Origin: Actinomadura sp. NAK00032
GTDB taxonomy: Bacteria > Actinomycetota > Actinomycetes > Streptosporangiales > Streptosporangiaceae
Assembly: GCF_013364275.1 (NCBI RefSeq)
Contig: NZ_CP054932.1
Location: forward strand, 1,860,001 to 1,924,000
Direction: 5' to 3'
Length of the DNA stretch: 64,000 nt
Made by a program: the position numbers and the translations under genes
In this document: positions 50,468-60,008 of the stretch, in pieces
Numbering within the stretch: position 1 is the first letter of the stretch
Layout of the letters: each line of letters opens with the position of its first letter
The notes under the pieces: generated by a model
Database searches by the model: none
Seen by the model: the letters and a program-made list of their open reading frames with translations, nothing else
What the model was told of the DNA's origin: nothing

Positions 50468-51409
50468 TCAGGCAGATCCTCGCGCGATTCCGATGGGGGC
50501 CGCCTCACAGGCTACGGGTTCGCGGAGCGCGGGTTCACGGGGGGCGACCTGCGCGCGCAGCCCGGCCACCACGCCCGCCGCGACCAGCGCGGCCCCCGCC
50601 AGCTCTGCGGCGCCCGGCCGGCCGAGGCCGAGCGCGACCGTCGTGATCAGCGCGCTGACCGGGACCAGGCCCGCGAAGAGCCCGGCGCGGTCGGCGCCGA
50701 GCCGGCCGATCGCGTCGTACCAGAGCAGGAACGCGACCGTGGTGACGACGACGGTCAGGTAGCCGAAGCCCGCCAGCTCGGCGGCGGTCGGGACGCGCAG
50801 CACCGCCGTCCCGTCCGCGAGCAGCCCGGCGGCGAGCAGCATCGGGGCGGCCAGCGCGGCGGAGTAGGCGGAGACCCGCAGCGGCCCGAGCCGGGGCAGC
50901 AGCGGGACGGCCAGCAGCGAGAAGCACACCTCGCCCCCGAGCGCGCCCAGCGAGAGCAGCAGCCCGCGGACGCTCCCGCCGCCGAGCCCGCCCGTCAGCG
51001 CCGCGCCGGCCGCCACCGCGCACGCCGCCACGAGCACCGCCGGAGCCGGCCGGCGCCCGTCCAGCAGTGGCCCGGCGACCGCCAGCACGATCGGGACCGC
51101 CGCGATCACCGTGCCGATGGTGGCCGGGCTGGTGTCCGCGGTGGCCGCCACGATGCAGACGTTGAACGCGACGAGCCCGGTCCCCGCCAGGGCCGCCAGC
51201 AGCGCCCAGTCCCGCGCGGACGGCCGCCGCGCGGGCCCGCCCGCGAAGCGCGCGACGGCGAACAGGATGAGCGCGGCGACCGCGTACCGGACCGCCTGGC
51301 CGCCGAAGATCGGATACCCCGAGATGGTCGCCGAGACGGCGGTCAGCGTGCCGACAAGGAACATCGCGGACCCCGCGCCGACCGCGCCGCGCCTGTGTGA
51401 GGTGTTCAT
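50468..51409 (-). CDS. EamA/DMT family exporter
   Basis: The product has 313 residues with ten predicted membrane helices in two EamA repeats ([18 protein letters not shown] and [18 protein letters not shown] are typical signatures). These export amino acids or metabolites. The ATG 51409 follows TAGCGT (51422-51417) by exactly 7 nt, so a leaderless transcript is likely. It is divergent from a MocR-type regulator that probably controls it. Its stop is one base from the class I fumarase start. Confidence 0.87.
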   Translation of the reverse strand: MNTSHRRGAVGAGSAMFLVGTLTAVSATISGYPIFGGQAVRYAVAALILFAVARFAGGPARRPSARDWALLAALAGTGLVAFNVCIVAATADTSPATIGTVIAAVPIVLAVAGPLLDGRRPAPAVLVAACAVAAGAALTGGLGGGSVRGLLLSLGALGGEVCFSLLAVPLLPRLGPLRVSAYSAALAAPMLLAAGLLADGTAVLRVPTAAELAGFGYLTVVVTTVAFLLWYDAIGRLGADRAGLFAGLVPVSALITTVALGLGRPGAAELAGAALVAAGVVAGLRAQVAPREPALREPVACEAAPIGIARGSA

Positions 51410-51431
51410 GGACGGAACGCTAGGGTGCGCT

Positions 51432-51475
51432 TGGTCCTGCAAACAGAGCCAATCACCATGCTTGACTATGGACCA
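51432..51475. promoter_or_regulatory. Candidate MocR binding region between the divergent transporter and regulator
   Basis: TGGTCC (51432-51437) and GGACCA (51470-51475) form an inverted pair 32 nt apart. TTGACT at 51462-51467 may be the -35 of the regulator gene. The pairing is short, so the assignment is weak. Confidence 0.3.
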
Positions 51476-51522
51476 TTACCGGCCCGGTGACGCTCGGGCT
51501 CCCTCTTGGCGCTGAGGGTGAT

Positions 51523-53280
51523 GTGACCGACCTTCACCTTCCCCTGGACCGGTCCGCCGGCCGGCTGGCGGCGCAGATCGCCGCCGGTTTCCGCGCGGCC
51601 GTGCGCTCCGGCCGGCTGACCGCCGGGACCCGGCTGCCGTCGAGCCGCGACCTGGCACGCGATCTGGACGTCTCCCGCGGCGTCGTCGTCACCGCGTACG
51701 AGCAGCTCACCGCGGAGGGCTTCCTCATCGCACGCCGCGGCGACGGCACCCGAGTGGCCCCCCTGGCCCGTCCCGACACCACCACCCTCCCCCCGGACGG
51801 CGCCCCCCTGCCGCCCGGCACCCCGTCCCAACACAGCGAAACCTGGCAGCACGGCGGAACACAGCACGGCCCGCCAACGCAGCAGGGAGGTACGCCGCAG
51901 CAGCGCGGAACAACGCAGTACGGCACGACAACGCAGTACGGCGGGACGTCGCAGCAGGGCGGGCCAACGCAGTACGGCGCTACTCCGCAGCAGGGCGAGC
52001 CGTCGCAGCATGGCGCGTCAACGCAGCACGGTGCGGCGCTCCAGTACGGCAGGACGGCGCAGCCCAGCGGGACGCCGCAGTACGGCACGTCAGCGCAGCA
52101 GGGCGGGGGGACGCAGTATGGCGGGGCGATGGGGCAGGGTACGGCGGCTCGGGGCGGTGACTCGGCGCCCGCGCCCGCGTCGTTCTACGACCTGACCCCC
52201 GGCCGGCCGGACCTGTCCGCCTTCCCTCGCGAACGCTGGATCGCCGCCGCCCGCGCCGCGCTGCGCACCCTGCCGAACGATGAGCTCGGCTACCCCGACC
52301 CCGGCGGCGTCCCGGTGCTGCGCGCGGAGCTGGCGAGCTACCTCGGCCGGGTCCGCGCCGCGTACGCCGACCCCGGCCGCGTCGTGATCATGAACGGGGT
52401 GGCGCAGGGCCTGTCCGCGCTGCTCGCGCTCCTGCGGGCGAGCGGGCACCGGACGCTCGCGGTGGAGGACCCGACCAGCGCCCGGCAGTTGCCGATGATG
52501 GAGTCCGCCGGGCTGCGGCTCGCCCGCGTCCCGGTGGACGGCGAGGGCGTCGACGTCGCGGCGCTCGCCCGCAGCGGGGCCCGCGCCGTCCTGGTCACGC
52601 CCGCGCACCAGTACCCGACCGGCGTGGTGCTGTCCCCGGCCCGGCGCGCCGCGCTGATCGCCTGGGCGCGCGACGTCGACGGCCTGATCCTGGAGGACGA
52701 CTACGACGCCGAGTTCCGCTACGACCGCGACCCCGTCGGCTGCCTCCAGGGAGTCGACCCCGAGCGGGTCGTCCTGCTCGGCTCGGTGAGCAAGTCCCTC
52801 GCCCCCGCGCTGCGGCTGGGGTGGGCCGTCGCCCCGCCGTCCGTCGTGGGGCGGCTGCGCGAGTACCGCGCCGTCACCGACCTGGGCGCGCCCGTCCTGG
52901 AGCAGCACGCGCTGACCGAGTTCCTCCGCAGCGGCGGCTACGACCGGCACCTGCGCACCATGCGGCGCCGCTACCGGGCCCGGCGGGACGCCCTCGCCGC
53001 CGCGCTGAGCGAGCATCTCCCCGGCGCGAGGGTTCGCGGCGTGTCGGCGGGCATCCACCTCTACGTGGAGCTGCCGTCCGGAAGCGACGAGGACGCGATC
53101 GTGGCCCGCGCGGCCCGTGCGGGCGTCGCCGTGGCGGGCGCCCGGCCCCTGTGGTGGCCGGGCCGCGCCGCCGCCGCGCCGCCCGCGCTCGTCCTCGGTT
53201 ATGCCGGAATGGGCGAGACACGCCTGGTCAAGGCAGCGGAACTGCTGGGTCAAGCGATTACCCAGGGTGCCGGTGGGTAG
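51523..53280 (+). CDS. MocR/PdxR-type regulator: GntR domain fused to PLP aminotransferase fold, with a long repetitive linker
   Basis: The product has 585 residues. The N-terminal GntR winged helix (TRLPSSRDLARDLDVSRGVV) spans about 10-80. A linker of about 100 residues (about 100-205) is built from Gln/Gly/Thr/Tyr/His units such as TQYGGTSQQGG. The fold-type I domain follows, with PLP Lys424 in GSVSKSLAPALRLGW and EDDYDAEFRYD. MocR proteins usually have a much shorter linker, so the repeat is an expansion. The GTG 51523 gives the usual MTDLHLPLD start. It likely regulates the divergent exporter. Confidence 0.9.
   Translation: MTDLHLPLDRSAGRLAAQIAAGFRAAVRSGRLTAGTRLPSSRDLARDLDVSRGVVVTAYEQLTAEGFLIARRGDGTRVAPLARPDTTTLPPDGAPLPPGTPSQHSETWQHGGTQHGPPTQQGGTPQQRGTTQYGTTTQYGGTSQQGGPTQYGATPQQGEPSQHGASTQHGAALQYGRTAQPSGTPQYGTSAQQGGGTQYGGAMGQGTAARGGDSAPAPASFYDLTPGRPDLSAFPRERWIAAARAALRTLPNDELGYPDPGGVPVLRAELASYLGRVRAAYADPGRVVIMNGVAQGLSALLALLRASGHRTLAVEDPTSARQLPMMESAGLRLARVPVDGEGVDVAALARSGARAVLVTPAHQYPTGVVLSPARRAALIAWARDVDGLILEDDYDAEFRYDRDPVGCLQGVDPERVVLLGSVSKSLAPALRLGWAVAPPSVVGRLREYRAVTDLGAPVLEQHALTEFLRSGGYDRHLRTMRRRYRARRDALAAALSEHLPGARVRGVSAGIHLYVELPSGSDEDAIVARAARAGVAVAGARPLWWPGRAAAAPPALVLGYAGMGETRLVKAAELLGQAITQGAGG
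51830..52140 (+). repeat. Degenerate tandem repeat inside the mocR-type gene
   Basis: ACGCAGTACGGC-like 12-18 bp units (CAGTACGG, CAGCAGGGCGG, CAGCATGGCG) recur about 15 times, in frame, coding for the Q/G/T/Y linker. Codon variety shows it is old enough to have diverged, or is selected at protein level. Confidence 0.75.
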
Positions 53281-53309
53281 GACCGACATCCCTGGAGTAG
53301 GAGGTTTGC

Positions 53310-53540
53310 ATGAGTCTGGATGAGGCCGCGCGGCAGCTGAAGATGGCCGGCCACGATGCGCGGGTGGCCTTCGACTGCATAGGCCTGGGCGACCTCGAAA
53401 GGGCACAGGAGCACGCGGTGACCCTCCGCGCCGCCGCGGACGCCGCCGAAGTGGCCCTCAGCCGCGCCCTGACGGACCTGACCCCCGAACAAGCCCAAGC
53501 AGAAGGCGAGAAGGCACTCCGCCTCTTGGAGGATGCGTAA
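53310..53540 (+). CDS. Small helical hypothetical protein
   Basis: The product has 76 residues, acidic and almost wholly helical by composition (DEAARQLKMAGHDARVAFD, DLERAQEHAVTLRAAADAAE), with no membrane segment and one Cys. It has a perfect AGGAGG five bases before its ATG, so it is very likely translated. It lies 29 nt after the mocR-type gene and may be cotranscribed. The function is unknown. Confidence 0.7.
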   Translation: MSLDEAARQLKMAGHDARVAFDCIGLGDLERAQEHAVTLRAAADAAEVALSRALTDLTPEQAQAEGEKALRLLEDA

Positions 53541-53552
53541 CCTCCCAGGGTG

Positions 53553-53588
53553 TGTTTTCCCAGGGGGTCGCCCCTCTGGGAAAACACA
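53553..53588. terminator. Bidirectional terminator related to hairpin 3 of the dispersed element (copy D)
   Basis: GTGTTTTCCCAG pairs with CTGGGAAAACAC; inside lies GGGG-TCG-CCCC as in hairpin 3. The T4 and A4 runs inside the stem favour termination on both strands. It lies between a plus-strand small gene and a minus-strand MFS gene. Confidence 0.7.
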
Positions 53589-53609
53589 ACCCCCTGGGAA
53601 GAACACCCC

Positions 53610-54839
53610 TCAGACTGTGGGGCGCTGCATTGTGGGGGTTTCTGGGGTGGGGTCTGCTGCGGGCCTTGGGTTGAAGCCCTTGGCGGTGGCGAAGACGACC
53701 AGGATGAGCACCGTGGGGACGATGAAGGCTATGCGTAGGCCGTGGTCGGTGCTCAGAGGGGCGATCGCGCCTACCACGGCGGCGCCCAGGACGAAGCCGA
53801 CGTAGTTGAAGATGTTCACGCGGGCGACCGCCACGCCCAGGCCCGTCGGGTCGACGCGGCCGGCGGCGGAGAAGGACACCGGGGCGATCACGCTGAGGCC
53901 GAGGCCGGCGAGCGCGAACGCCGCGATGGCGACGGCGGCGTTCGGCGCGGCGACCACGCCGGCCATGCCGACGATGCCGACCAGGCCGCCGATCCGCACC
54001 ACGCGGACGGCGCCCGAGCGGCGGACGGCGAGGTCGGCGACGGCCCGGCTGACCACCATCGTGACCTGGTAGGCGACGTAGCCGAGCGGCGCGACCCAGT
54101 CGCTCGCCGACAGTTCGTCGTCCAGGTACTTGGCGCCGTAGCTGGAGATCGCCGAGTCGGCGAGGTAGGCGACGGCCATCGCGGCGCCGACGACGAGGAT
54201 CGGGCGCCACGGGACGCTGCGTCCGGCGGCCTTCAGTTCCTCGGCGGTCGGCCCGTCGCCCTCCTCCGCGCGGCGGTAGAGGCGGTGCCCGGTGGCCAGG
54301 GACCCGGCGATCCCCGCGGCGGCGGCGATCGCGAAGCAGGCGGACAGCGGCAGGTCGATCTTGTTGGACAGCGACGCCCAGAGCCCGCCGAGGATGCCGG
54401 CGACGCTCCACACCGCGTAGAAGCCGGTGATCAGGCTGCGGCCGTAGCGGCGCTCGACGGCGATGGCCTGGGCGTTCATCGAGGCGTCCACCGCGCCGAC
54501 GAACAGCCCGAACAGGGCGACGGCGGCGTACAGCGCGACGTCGTTGTCGCCGGTGAGGCCGATCAGCGCGATCATGACCGCGACGGCCGGCTGGGAGACC
54601 CGCAGCACCGGGCCGCTGCCGAACCGCTGGAACAGGGCGCCGGACGCGACGCTGCCGACCCCGGCGACGAGCGGCACCATCAGCAGCACCAGCGAGAGCG
54701 TGGCGTCGCTGAGGTGGTGGGCCTTCTGGATCTGCGGTACCTGCGTCACCAGGGAGGCGAAGCAGAGCCCCTGGACGGCGAACGCCGTGTACGCGGCGGA
54801 CCGGGCCTGGCGGTCCCGTACGGTGATGCCCTGGGTCAT
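53610..54839 (-). CDS. MFS transporter, 12-TM
   Basis: The product has 409 residues with about 12 membrane helices; the motif A-like stretch is SGALFQRFGSGPVLR and there is a conserved GAVDASMNAQA helix like that of sugar/drug MFS proteins of the YbjJ type. The substrate is unknown. ATG 54839 has GAGAGG upstream; a start nine codons earlier is possible. Confidence 0.85.
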   Translation of the reverse strand: MTQGITVRDRQARSAAYTAFAVQGLCFASLVTQVPQIQKAHHLSDATLSLVLLMVPLVAGVGSVASGALFQRFGSGPVLRVSQPAVAVMIALIGLTGDNDVALYAAVALFGLFVGAVDASMNAQAIAVERRYGRSLITGFYAVWSVAGILGGLWASLSNKIDLPLSACFAIAAAAGIAGSLATGHRLYRRAEEGDGPTAEELKAAGRSVPWRPILVVGAAMAVAYLADSAISSYGAKYLDDELSASDWVAPLGYVAYQVTMVVSRAVADLAVRRSGAVRVVRIGGLVGIVGMAGVVAAPNAAVAIAAFALAGLGLSVIAPVSFSAAGRVDPTGLGVAVARVNIFNYVGFVLGAAVVGAIAPLSTDHGLRIAFIVPTVLILVVFATAKGFNPRPAADPTPETPTMQRPTV

Positions 54840-54931
54840 GCGGCCCGACCTCTCTGCGAGGCACAACGTGAATAAGATTCGCGTCAGCGTAGAGACCGGG
54901 CGGGCCGCCGGTCAATCGTCTCCCGGGTCGT

Positions 54932-55732
54932 TCAGTCGATGAGGCGCCTGCGCATCCCGCGGACGGCGATCACCCACATCAGCGCCGCGAAGGCCACCAG
55001 CCCCGCCAGGTGCCCGAGGTCGGCCAGCGGGCGGAGGCCGAACACCGCGTCCCGGACCAGCTCCACGCAATGGTAGAGCGGGTTCAGGTAGGAGACCTTC
55101 TGCGCCCAGTCGGGCAGCGCGTCCACCGGGAAGAACGTCCCGGCGATCAGGAACAGCGGCGTCACCACGCCGGTGATCACGTAGTCGAACGAGTTGATCG
55201 ACGGGACCACCGAGGACGTCCACATGCCGAACAGCCCGAAGCCGAGCGCGGTGAAGAACGTCACGAACGGCACCAGCAGCATCCCCAACGCGGGATCCAG
55301 GCCGAAGAACAGCGCCACCACGATCGGCGTGCACGAGTACACCGCCGACTTGGCCGCGATCCACAGCGCCTCGGCCGTCACCAGCTCGTGGACGTCCACC
55401 GGCGCCGCGAGCATCCCGTCGTAGGTGTGCTGGAACACCCGCCTGATGTAGCCGTTGAACATGCCCGGGAACACCGACGTGAACAGCGCCGCCGTCCCGA
55501 CGACGCCGGTCGCGACGAAGTCGAGGTACCGGTAGTCGCCGATGACCGCGACCATCGACCCGAACCCGTAGCCGAACGCGAGCAGGAAGAACGTCGGCTC
55601 CACCATCGAGGCGAACGACTGCGACTTCCAGTACCGCTTGTAGAGCGCCAACTCGTGCCGCCAGATCCCGCGCACCGGCGCGAACTCGAACCGCCGCAGC
55701 CGCGGCGCCCGCTCCACCTCTGCCCGGGTCAT
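54932..55732 (-). CDS. ABC-2 type transporter permease (DrrB-like)
   Basis: The product has 266 residues with six membrane helices of the ABC-2 type; FFPVDALPDWAQKVSYLNPLYHCVELVR is the typical region before the last helix (quoted as PDWAQKVSYLNPLYH). It forms an exporter with the ATPase, whose stop overlaps this ATG by 4 nt (ATGA). Confidence 0.9.
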   Translation of the reverse strand: MTRAEVERAPRLRRFEFAPVRGIWRHELALYKRYWKSQSFASMVEPTFFLLAFGYGFGSMVAVIGDYRYLDFVATGVVGTAALFTSVFPGMFNGYIRRVFQHTYDGMLAAPVDVHELVTAEALWIAAKSAVYSCTPIVVALFFGLDPALGMLLVPFVTFFTALGFGLFGMWTSSVVPSINSFDYVITGVVTPLFLIAGTFFPVDALPDWAQKVSYLNPLYHCVELVRDAVFGLRPLADLGHLAGLVAFAALMWVIAVRGMRRRLID

Positions 55733-56682
55733 TCGACCCGCTCCCCGGTCAGTACCACGAACACGTCCTCCAGGCTGGCGGCGCGGCGCACGCCGTCCGG
55801 GCCCAACTCGTCCTCCAGCGACGGCGCGATGGTCTCCGCCTTCAGCACCGACACCGACGGGCCCGTGCGGCGCGTCGGCAGGCCCGCGCCCCGCGCCAGC
55901 CGCTCGACCTCCGCCAGCCGGTCGGGCGGCCCGTAGTGCTCGACCACCCGGTCGCCCGCGTACTCGGCCACCAGCGCGGTCGGCGAGCCCCGTGCGATGA
56001 CCTTGCCGTGCGACATCAGCGCGCACTCGTCCGCGAGGCGCTCGGCCTCCTCGATGTAGTGCGTGGACATCAGCACGGTCGTGCCGGCCGCGCGCAGCCC
56101 GTCGATCAGCCCCCACAGCTCCGCCCGCACCTGCGGGTCGAGGCCCACGGTCGGCTCGTCCAGCAGGACGAGGGCGGGCCGGTGCACCAGCCCGCGGGCG
56201 ATCAGCAGCCGCCGCCGCATGCCGCCGGACAGGTCGTCGACCTTCGTGCGCTGCCGCTCGGTCAGGTGCGCGATCGCGAGCGCGTCGTCCACGGCCTTGC
56301 GCCGCTCCTTGCGGGGCACCCGGTACAGGTGCGCGAACACCTCCAGGTTCTCGCGGGCGGTCAGCTCCTCGTCCAGGTTGTCCTGCTGCGGGACGACCCC
56401 CATCACCGCCCGCGCGCGCTTGGACTCGCGGGGGACGCCGAAGCCGAGCACCTCGATGCTCCCCTCGTCGGCGATCGCCTGCGCGGTCAGCATCTTCATC
56501 GTCGTCGACTTCCCGGCGCCGTTCGGGCCCAGCAGCCCCAGGCAGATCCCGGTGGGGACCTCCAGATCCAGCCCGTCCACGGCGGTGAAGTCGCCGAACC
56601 GCTTGACGACGCCGCGCAGGCTGATCGCCGCCGCGCCCGCCTCGTCACGGGCGGCGGCGATCTGGGCACGTTGCAAGGTCAT
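55729..56682 (-). CDS. ABC transporter ATP-binding protein (DrrA-like)
   Basis: The product has 317 residues. Walker A is GPNGAGKST, the Q-loop PQQDNLDEELT, the signature LSGGMRRRL and Walker B LVLLDEPTVGLD, all intact. The C-terminal extension (about 220-317) is of the daunorubicin-resistance DrrA type. ATG 56682 follows TACTGT (56695-56690) by 7 nt, so the message is probably leaderless. The substrate is unknown; drug or lipid export is the family role. Confidence 0.92.
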   Translation of the reverse strand: MTLQRAQIAAARDEAGAAAISLRGVVKRFGDFTAVDGLDLEVPTGICLGLLGPNGAGKSTTMKMLTAQAIADEGSIEVLGFGVPRESKRARAVMGVVPQQDNLDEELTARENLEVFAHLYRVPRKERRKAVDDALAIAHLTERQRTKVDDLSGGMRRRLLIARGLVHRPALVLLDEPTVGLDPQVRAELWGLIDGLRAAGTTVLMSTHYIEEAERLADECALMSHGKVIARGSPTALVAEYAGDRVVEHYGPPDRLAEVERLARGAGLPTRRTGPSVSVLKAETIAPSLEDELGPDGVRRAASLEDVFVVLTGERVE

Positions 56683-56754
56683 ACCCCTCACAGTAAGGAC
56701 AGGGCCGGACACAACCCCACAGGTTTTCCGGCGGCCCCCGCCCCGGGCGGCGGT

Positions 56755-56760
56755 TAATCT
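56755..56760 (+). promoter_or_regulatory. -10 box for leaderless DUF1707 gene
   Basis: TAATCT lies exactly 7 nt before GTG 56768. Confidence 0.5.
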
Positions 56761-56767
56761 TCTAGGT

Positions 56768-57382
56768 GTGGACGTTCCCCAGCGCCCGGCCGCGAAGGCC
56801 ACCAGCGTGCGCGACCTGCGCGCGTCCGACGCCGACCGGGAACGCGTCGTCGCCGTCCTCGGCGAGGCGGTCGCCGACGGGCGGCTCAGCATGGCCGAGC
56901 ACTCCGAGCGCACCGCCCGCGCCTACGCCGCCCGCACCCTCGGCGAGCTGACCGGCCTCACCGGCGACCTCGGACCCGAGGAGGCGCAGCCCATCCTCGT
57001 GGACGACCGCCCGGTCACGGTCTTCTTCGGCCGCACCCGCCGCGAAGGCCGCTGGGTCGTCCCCGTGAAGCTGCCCGTCCTCGCCCTGTTCGGGACGGTC
57101 GAGCTCGACCTGCGCGAGGCCGTCCTGCAGCGCCGCCACATCGTCGTCGACCCGCTGGTGCTCGGCGGCCGGATCCGGCTCCTGGTCCCCGAGGGCGTGA
57201 CCGTGCACGTCACCGGCCGCACCATCCTCAGCACCCGCGACCTGCGGGCCCGCCCCGCACAGGACGGGCCCACCGTCGAGGTCGGCGGCACCATGATCTT
57301 CGGTTCGGTGCGCGCCCGCGCGCCGAAGCGGTCGCTGCGCACCCGCGTCCGCGACCGCCTCGGCCGGGGACGCCGCGCGTAG
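56768..57382 (+). CDS. DUF1707 domain-containing protein
   Basis: The product has 204 residues. DUF1707 (RASDADRERVVAVLGEAVADGRLS, about 18-70; quoted as RASDADRERVV) is followed by a beta-rich C-terminal domain (VTVFFGRTRREGRWVVPVK, LFGTVELDLREAVL) resembling the C-terminus of LiaF-type cell-envelope stress proteins, and a basic tail. There is no membrane segment. It starts in the leaderless manner and is divergent from the ABC operon. The role is unknown. Confidence 0.82.
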   Translation: MDVPQRPAAKATSVRDLRASDADRERVVAVLGEAVADGRLSMAEHSERTARAYAARTLGELTGLTGDLGPEEAQPILVDDRPVTVFFGRTRREGRWVVPVKLPVLALFGTVELDLREAVLQRRHIVVDPLVLGGRIRLLVPEGVTVHVTGRTILSTRDLRARPAQDGPTVEVGGTMIFGSVRARAPKRSLRTRVRDRLGRGRRA

Positions 57383-57398
57383 CGCTACCGGGGGCGGG

Positions 57399-58433
57399 TC
57401 AGACCGCCGTGTCGAAGTTGATCGCGCTGTAGGCGCGGAGCTTGGCGAGCTGGTGCTCGCTGGAGATCGTCCGGATCGTCCCGCTGCGGGAGCGCATCAC
57501 CAGCGAGTGCGTCACGGCCGTGCCCTTGCTGTAGCGGACGCCGTCGACCAGCTCGCCGTCGGTGATCCCGGTGGCGGCGAAGAACACGTCGTCGGACGTC
57601 ACCAGGTCGTCGGTGGTCAGCACCCGGCCGAGCTCGTGGCCCGCGTCCCGCGCCTTGCGCTTCTCCGCCTCGTCCTGCGGCCACAGCCGGCCCTGGATCA
57701 CCCCGCCGAGCGCCTTGATCGCGCACGCCGCGATGATCCCCTCCGGGGTGCCGCCGATGCCGAGCAGCAGGTCGACGCCGGTGCCCGGCCGGGACGCCAT
57801 GATCGCGCCGGCCACGTCGCCGTCCAGGATGAACTTGATCCGCGCTCCGGCCTCGCGGACCTCCTTCACGATGCCCTCGTGCCGCGGCCGGTCCAGGATG
57901 CACACGGTCACGTCGTTCGGCGCGGAGCCCTTCGCGCGGGCGATCGCGCGGATGTTGTCGGCGATCGGGCGCTCGATGTCGACGGCGTCCGCCGCCTCCG
58001 GGCCGGTCACCAGCTTCTCCATGTAGAACACCGCGGACGGGTCGAACATCGACCCGCGCGGCGCCACCGACAGCACCGCGATCGCGTTGTTCATGCCGAG
58101 CGCGGTCAGCCGGGTCCCGTCCACGGGGTCGACCGCCACGTCGCACTCGGCGCCGGAGCCGTCCCCGACCCGCTCGCCGTTGAACAGCATCGGCGCGTGG
58201 TCCTTCTCGCCCTCGCCGATCACGACGACGCCCTGCATGGACACCGTGTTGATCAGCTGGCGCATGGCGTTCACGGCGGCCCCGTCGGCGCCGTTCTTGT
58301 CTCCCCGGCCGACCCAGCGGGCGGCGGCCATCGCGGCGGCCTCGGTCACCCGGACCAGCTCCATCGCCAGGTTGCGGTCCGGCGCGGACGGCTCGGTCGT
58401 GAGCGGGGAGGAAACGGTGGTCTCATCGGACAT
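57399..58433 (-). CDS. glpX: Fructose-1,6-bisphosphatase, class II
   Basis: This is the gluconeogenic FBPase of actinobacteria, which lack the class I enzyme in many genera. It has 344 residues. [15 protein letters not shown] and [10 protein letters not shown] carry the metal-binding acids, and GDVAGAI and GIGGTPEG are further signatures. ATG 58433 has GAAGGGG upstream; the reading to 58586 is not conserved. It is the counterpart of Rv1099c, which also lies near fum. Confidence 0.94.
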   Translation of the reverse strand: MSDETTVSSPLTTEPSAPDRNLAMELVRVTEAAAMAAARWVGRGDKNGADGAAVNAMRQLINTVSMQGVVVIGEGEKDHAPMLFNGERVGDGSGAECDVAVDPVDGTRLTALGMNNAIAVLSVAPRGSMFDPSAVFYMEKLVTGPEAADAVDIERPIADNIRAIARAKGSAPNDVTVCILDRPRHEGIVKEVREAGARIKFILDGDVAGAIMASRPGTGVDLLLGIGGTPEGIIAACAIKALGGVIQGRLWPQDEAEKRKARDAGHELGRVLTTDDLVTSDDVFFAATGITDGELVDGVRYSKGTAVTHSLVMRSRSGTIRTISSEHQLAKLRAYSAINFDTAV

Positions 58434-58613
58434 GACGGGGCAGCCCCTTCGTTCGGTGGTGCCTCGGATTCTCCGGTGACCGGACGGCGGGTCACAAATT
58501 GGACCAGACCAGCCGGGAAACGGAGCGTACCGGCACCCGCGGTACCGACCGCCCGGGGCACCGGTATTTGACGGTCCCGCGGGCAAGGGATCGTTTCCCC
58601 ATGGGAGAGGGCG

Positions 58614-58619
58614 TAATCT
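58614..58619 (+). promoter_or_regulatory. -10 box for leaderless TetR gene
   Basis: TAATCT ends 8 nt before ATG 58628; no ribosome-binding site is seen. Confidence 0.45.
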
Positions 58620-58627
58620 CAGGCGTC

Positions 58628-59293
58628 ATGAGCAGCGACATCGACGTCCCGTCCGGCGAGGCGGCCCGCGGCGGGGGCGCGCGGTCCGCCGAGACCCCCG
58701 CGCGGACCTCCGACCGCGGCGCCGCCACCCGCGGCGCCCTGCTGGCCGCGGCGAGGGACGTCTTCTGCGCGTCGGGCTTCGCCCAGGCCGCGGTGACCGA
58801 CATCGTCGCCAAGGCGGGCGCCAGCGTCGGCAGCCTGTACCACCACTTCAACGGCAAGGCGGACCTGTACCTCACGCTGTTCGAGGACTTCCAGGGCCGC
58901 CAGCAGGAGCGCACCCGCGACGCGATCAACGCCGTCCGCGAGGCCGGCGAGACCGACCCCATGCGGCAGTTCATCGCCGGCGCGGGCGCCTACCTGAACG
59001 GCTGCCTCGACGAGCGCGACGTCGCCCGGCTGTTCATCTCCGGCGACGGCCCGCCCGGGTTCGACCGCGTCATGCGCCAGCGGCTCAACAAGTGGGCGCG
59101 GCGCAACGCCGCGCTGTTCCACACCGCCGACGGCGGCGTGGACGAGGCCCTCGTCACCGTGCTGACCGGCGCGATGGCCGGGGCCGTGTCCGAGATCTCG
59201 CTGCTGGACGACGAGGTCGCCGCCCGCCGCCTCGCCGACGAGATCATGGGGATCGTCGGCACGATACGCAACCCCGGTACCGAGCAGCGCTGA
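58628..59293 (+). CDS. TetR family transcriptional regulator
   Basis: The product has 221 residues. The helix-turn-helix includes VTDIVAKAGASVGSLYHHFN (about residues 57-76). A 35-residue Gly/Ala/Arg-rich extension precedes it. The ligand domain is of the general AcrR type. The target is unknown; the flanking genes are glpX (divergent) and the DUF4245 gene (21 nt downstream, same strand). Confidence 0.87.
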   Translation: MSSDIDVPSGEAARGGGARSAETPARTSDRGAATRGALLAAARDVFCASGFAQAAVTDIVAKAGASVGSLYHHFNGKADLYLTLFEDFQGRQQERTRDAINAVREAGETDPMRQFIAGAGAYLNGCLDERDVARLFISGDGPPGFDRVMRQRLNKWARRNAALFHTADGGVDEALVTVLTGAMAGAVSEISLLDDEVAARRLADEIMGIVGTIRNPGTEQR

Positions 59294-59313
59294 CCGTGGG
59301 GGATCCTGGAGGG

Positions 59314-59982
59314 GTGACCGACAAGACCCCGTCCCCTGCCCCCGCCGCGCCGGAGACCGCCCCGGCGGAGCGTCCCGTCGTCGAGGTCAGCCCCGGCGTG
59401 CACAAGCGGCTCACGACCGGCCTCAGCGGCTTCGCGATCGCGATGGCCGCGTGCCTGGTGCTGGTGCTGGCGGTCTACGTGGTGGCGCCGCGCGGCGACA
59501 AGGAGGTCCTGCCGACCGTCGACTACAGCTCGCAGCTGTGGGCGATGCGCAGCGACGCGCCCTTCACCGTGTGGGCGCCCGAGGGGCTGCCCGCCGGCTG
59601 GCGCCCGAACAGCTCCCGGCTGACCGGCCTCGGCGCGGGCGGTGACACGCCCGTCGCGTGGCACCTCGGGTTCGTGACGCCGAGCGACGAGTACGCCGCG
59701 CTGGAGCAGAGCAACGAGAAGGCGTCTGAGTACGTCCCGCGCATGGCCAACAGCAGCAAGCCGACCGGGACGCAGCAGGTGGGCGACGTCACCTGGACGA
59801 AGTACCACCGCAAGGACAAGAAGGCGAACACGCTCGCCCGCACCCTGCCGGACGGCAGCAGCGTCGTCGTGACCGGCACCGCGTCCTACCAGGAGCTGGC
59901 CGTCCTCGCGGCGGCCCTCAAGGCGCAGAGCAAGGGCGGCGCGAAGCTCGGGTCTTCGACGGCGCCGACGCCCGCCTCCTGA
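59314..59982 (+). CDS. DUF4245 domain-containing membrane protein
   Basis: The product has 222 residues: a Pro-rich cytoplasmic start, one membrane helix (about 38-60), and an extracytoplasmic DUF4245 domain (SDAPFTVWAPEGLPAGWRPNSS; quoted as FTVWAPEGLPAGWRPNS). This family is found beside glpX and xse genes in actinobacteria; the function is unknown. GTG 59314 has GGAGG just upstream. Confidence 0.85.
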   Translation: MTDKTPSPAPAAPETAPAERPVVEVSPGVHKRLTTGLSGFAIAMAACLVLVLAVYVVAPRGDKEVLPTVDYSSQLWAMRSDAPFTVWAPEGLPAGWRPNSSRLTGLGAGGDTPVAWHLGFVTPSDEYAALEQSNEKASEYVPRMANSSKPTGTQQVGDVTWTKYHRKDKKANTLARTLPDGSSVVVTGTASYQELAVLAAALKAQSKGGAKLGSSTAPTPAS

Positions 59983-60008
59983 CGGCCCGGCCGGTCCGGG
60001 GCCGCGCC

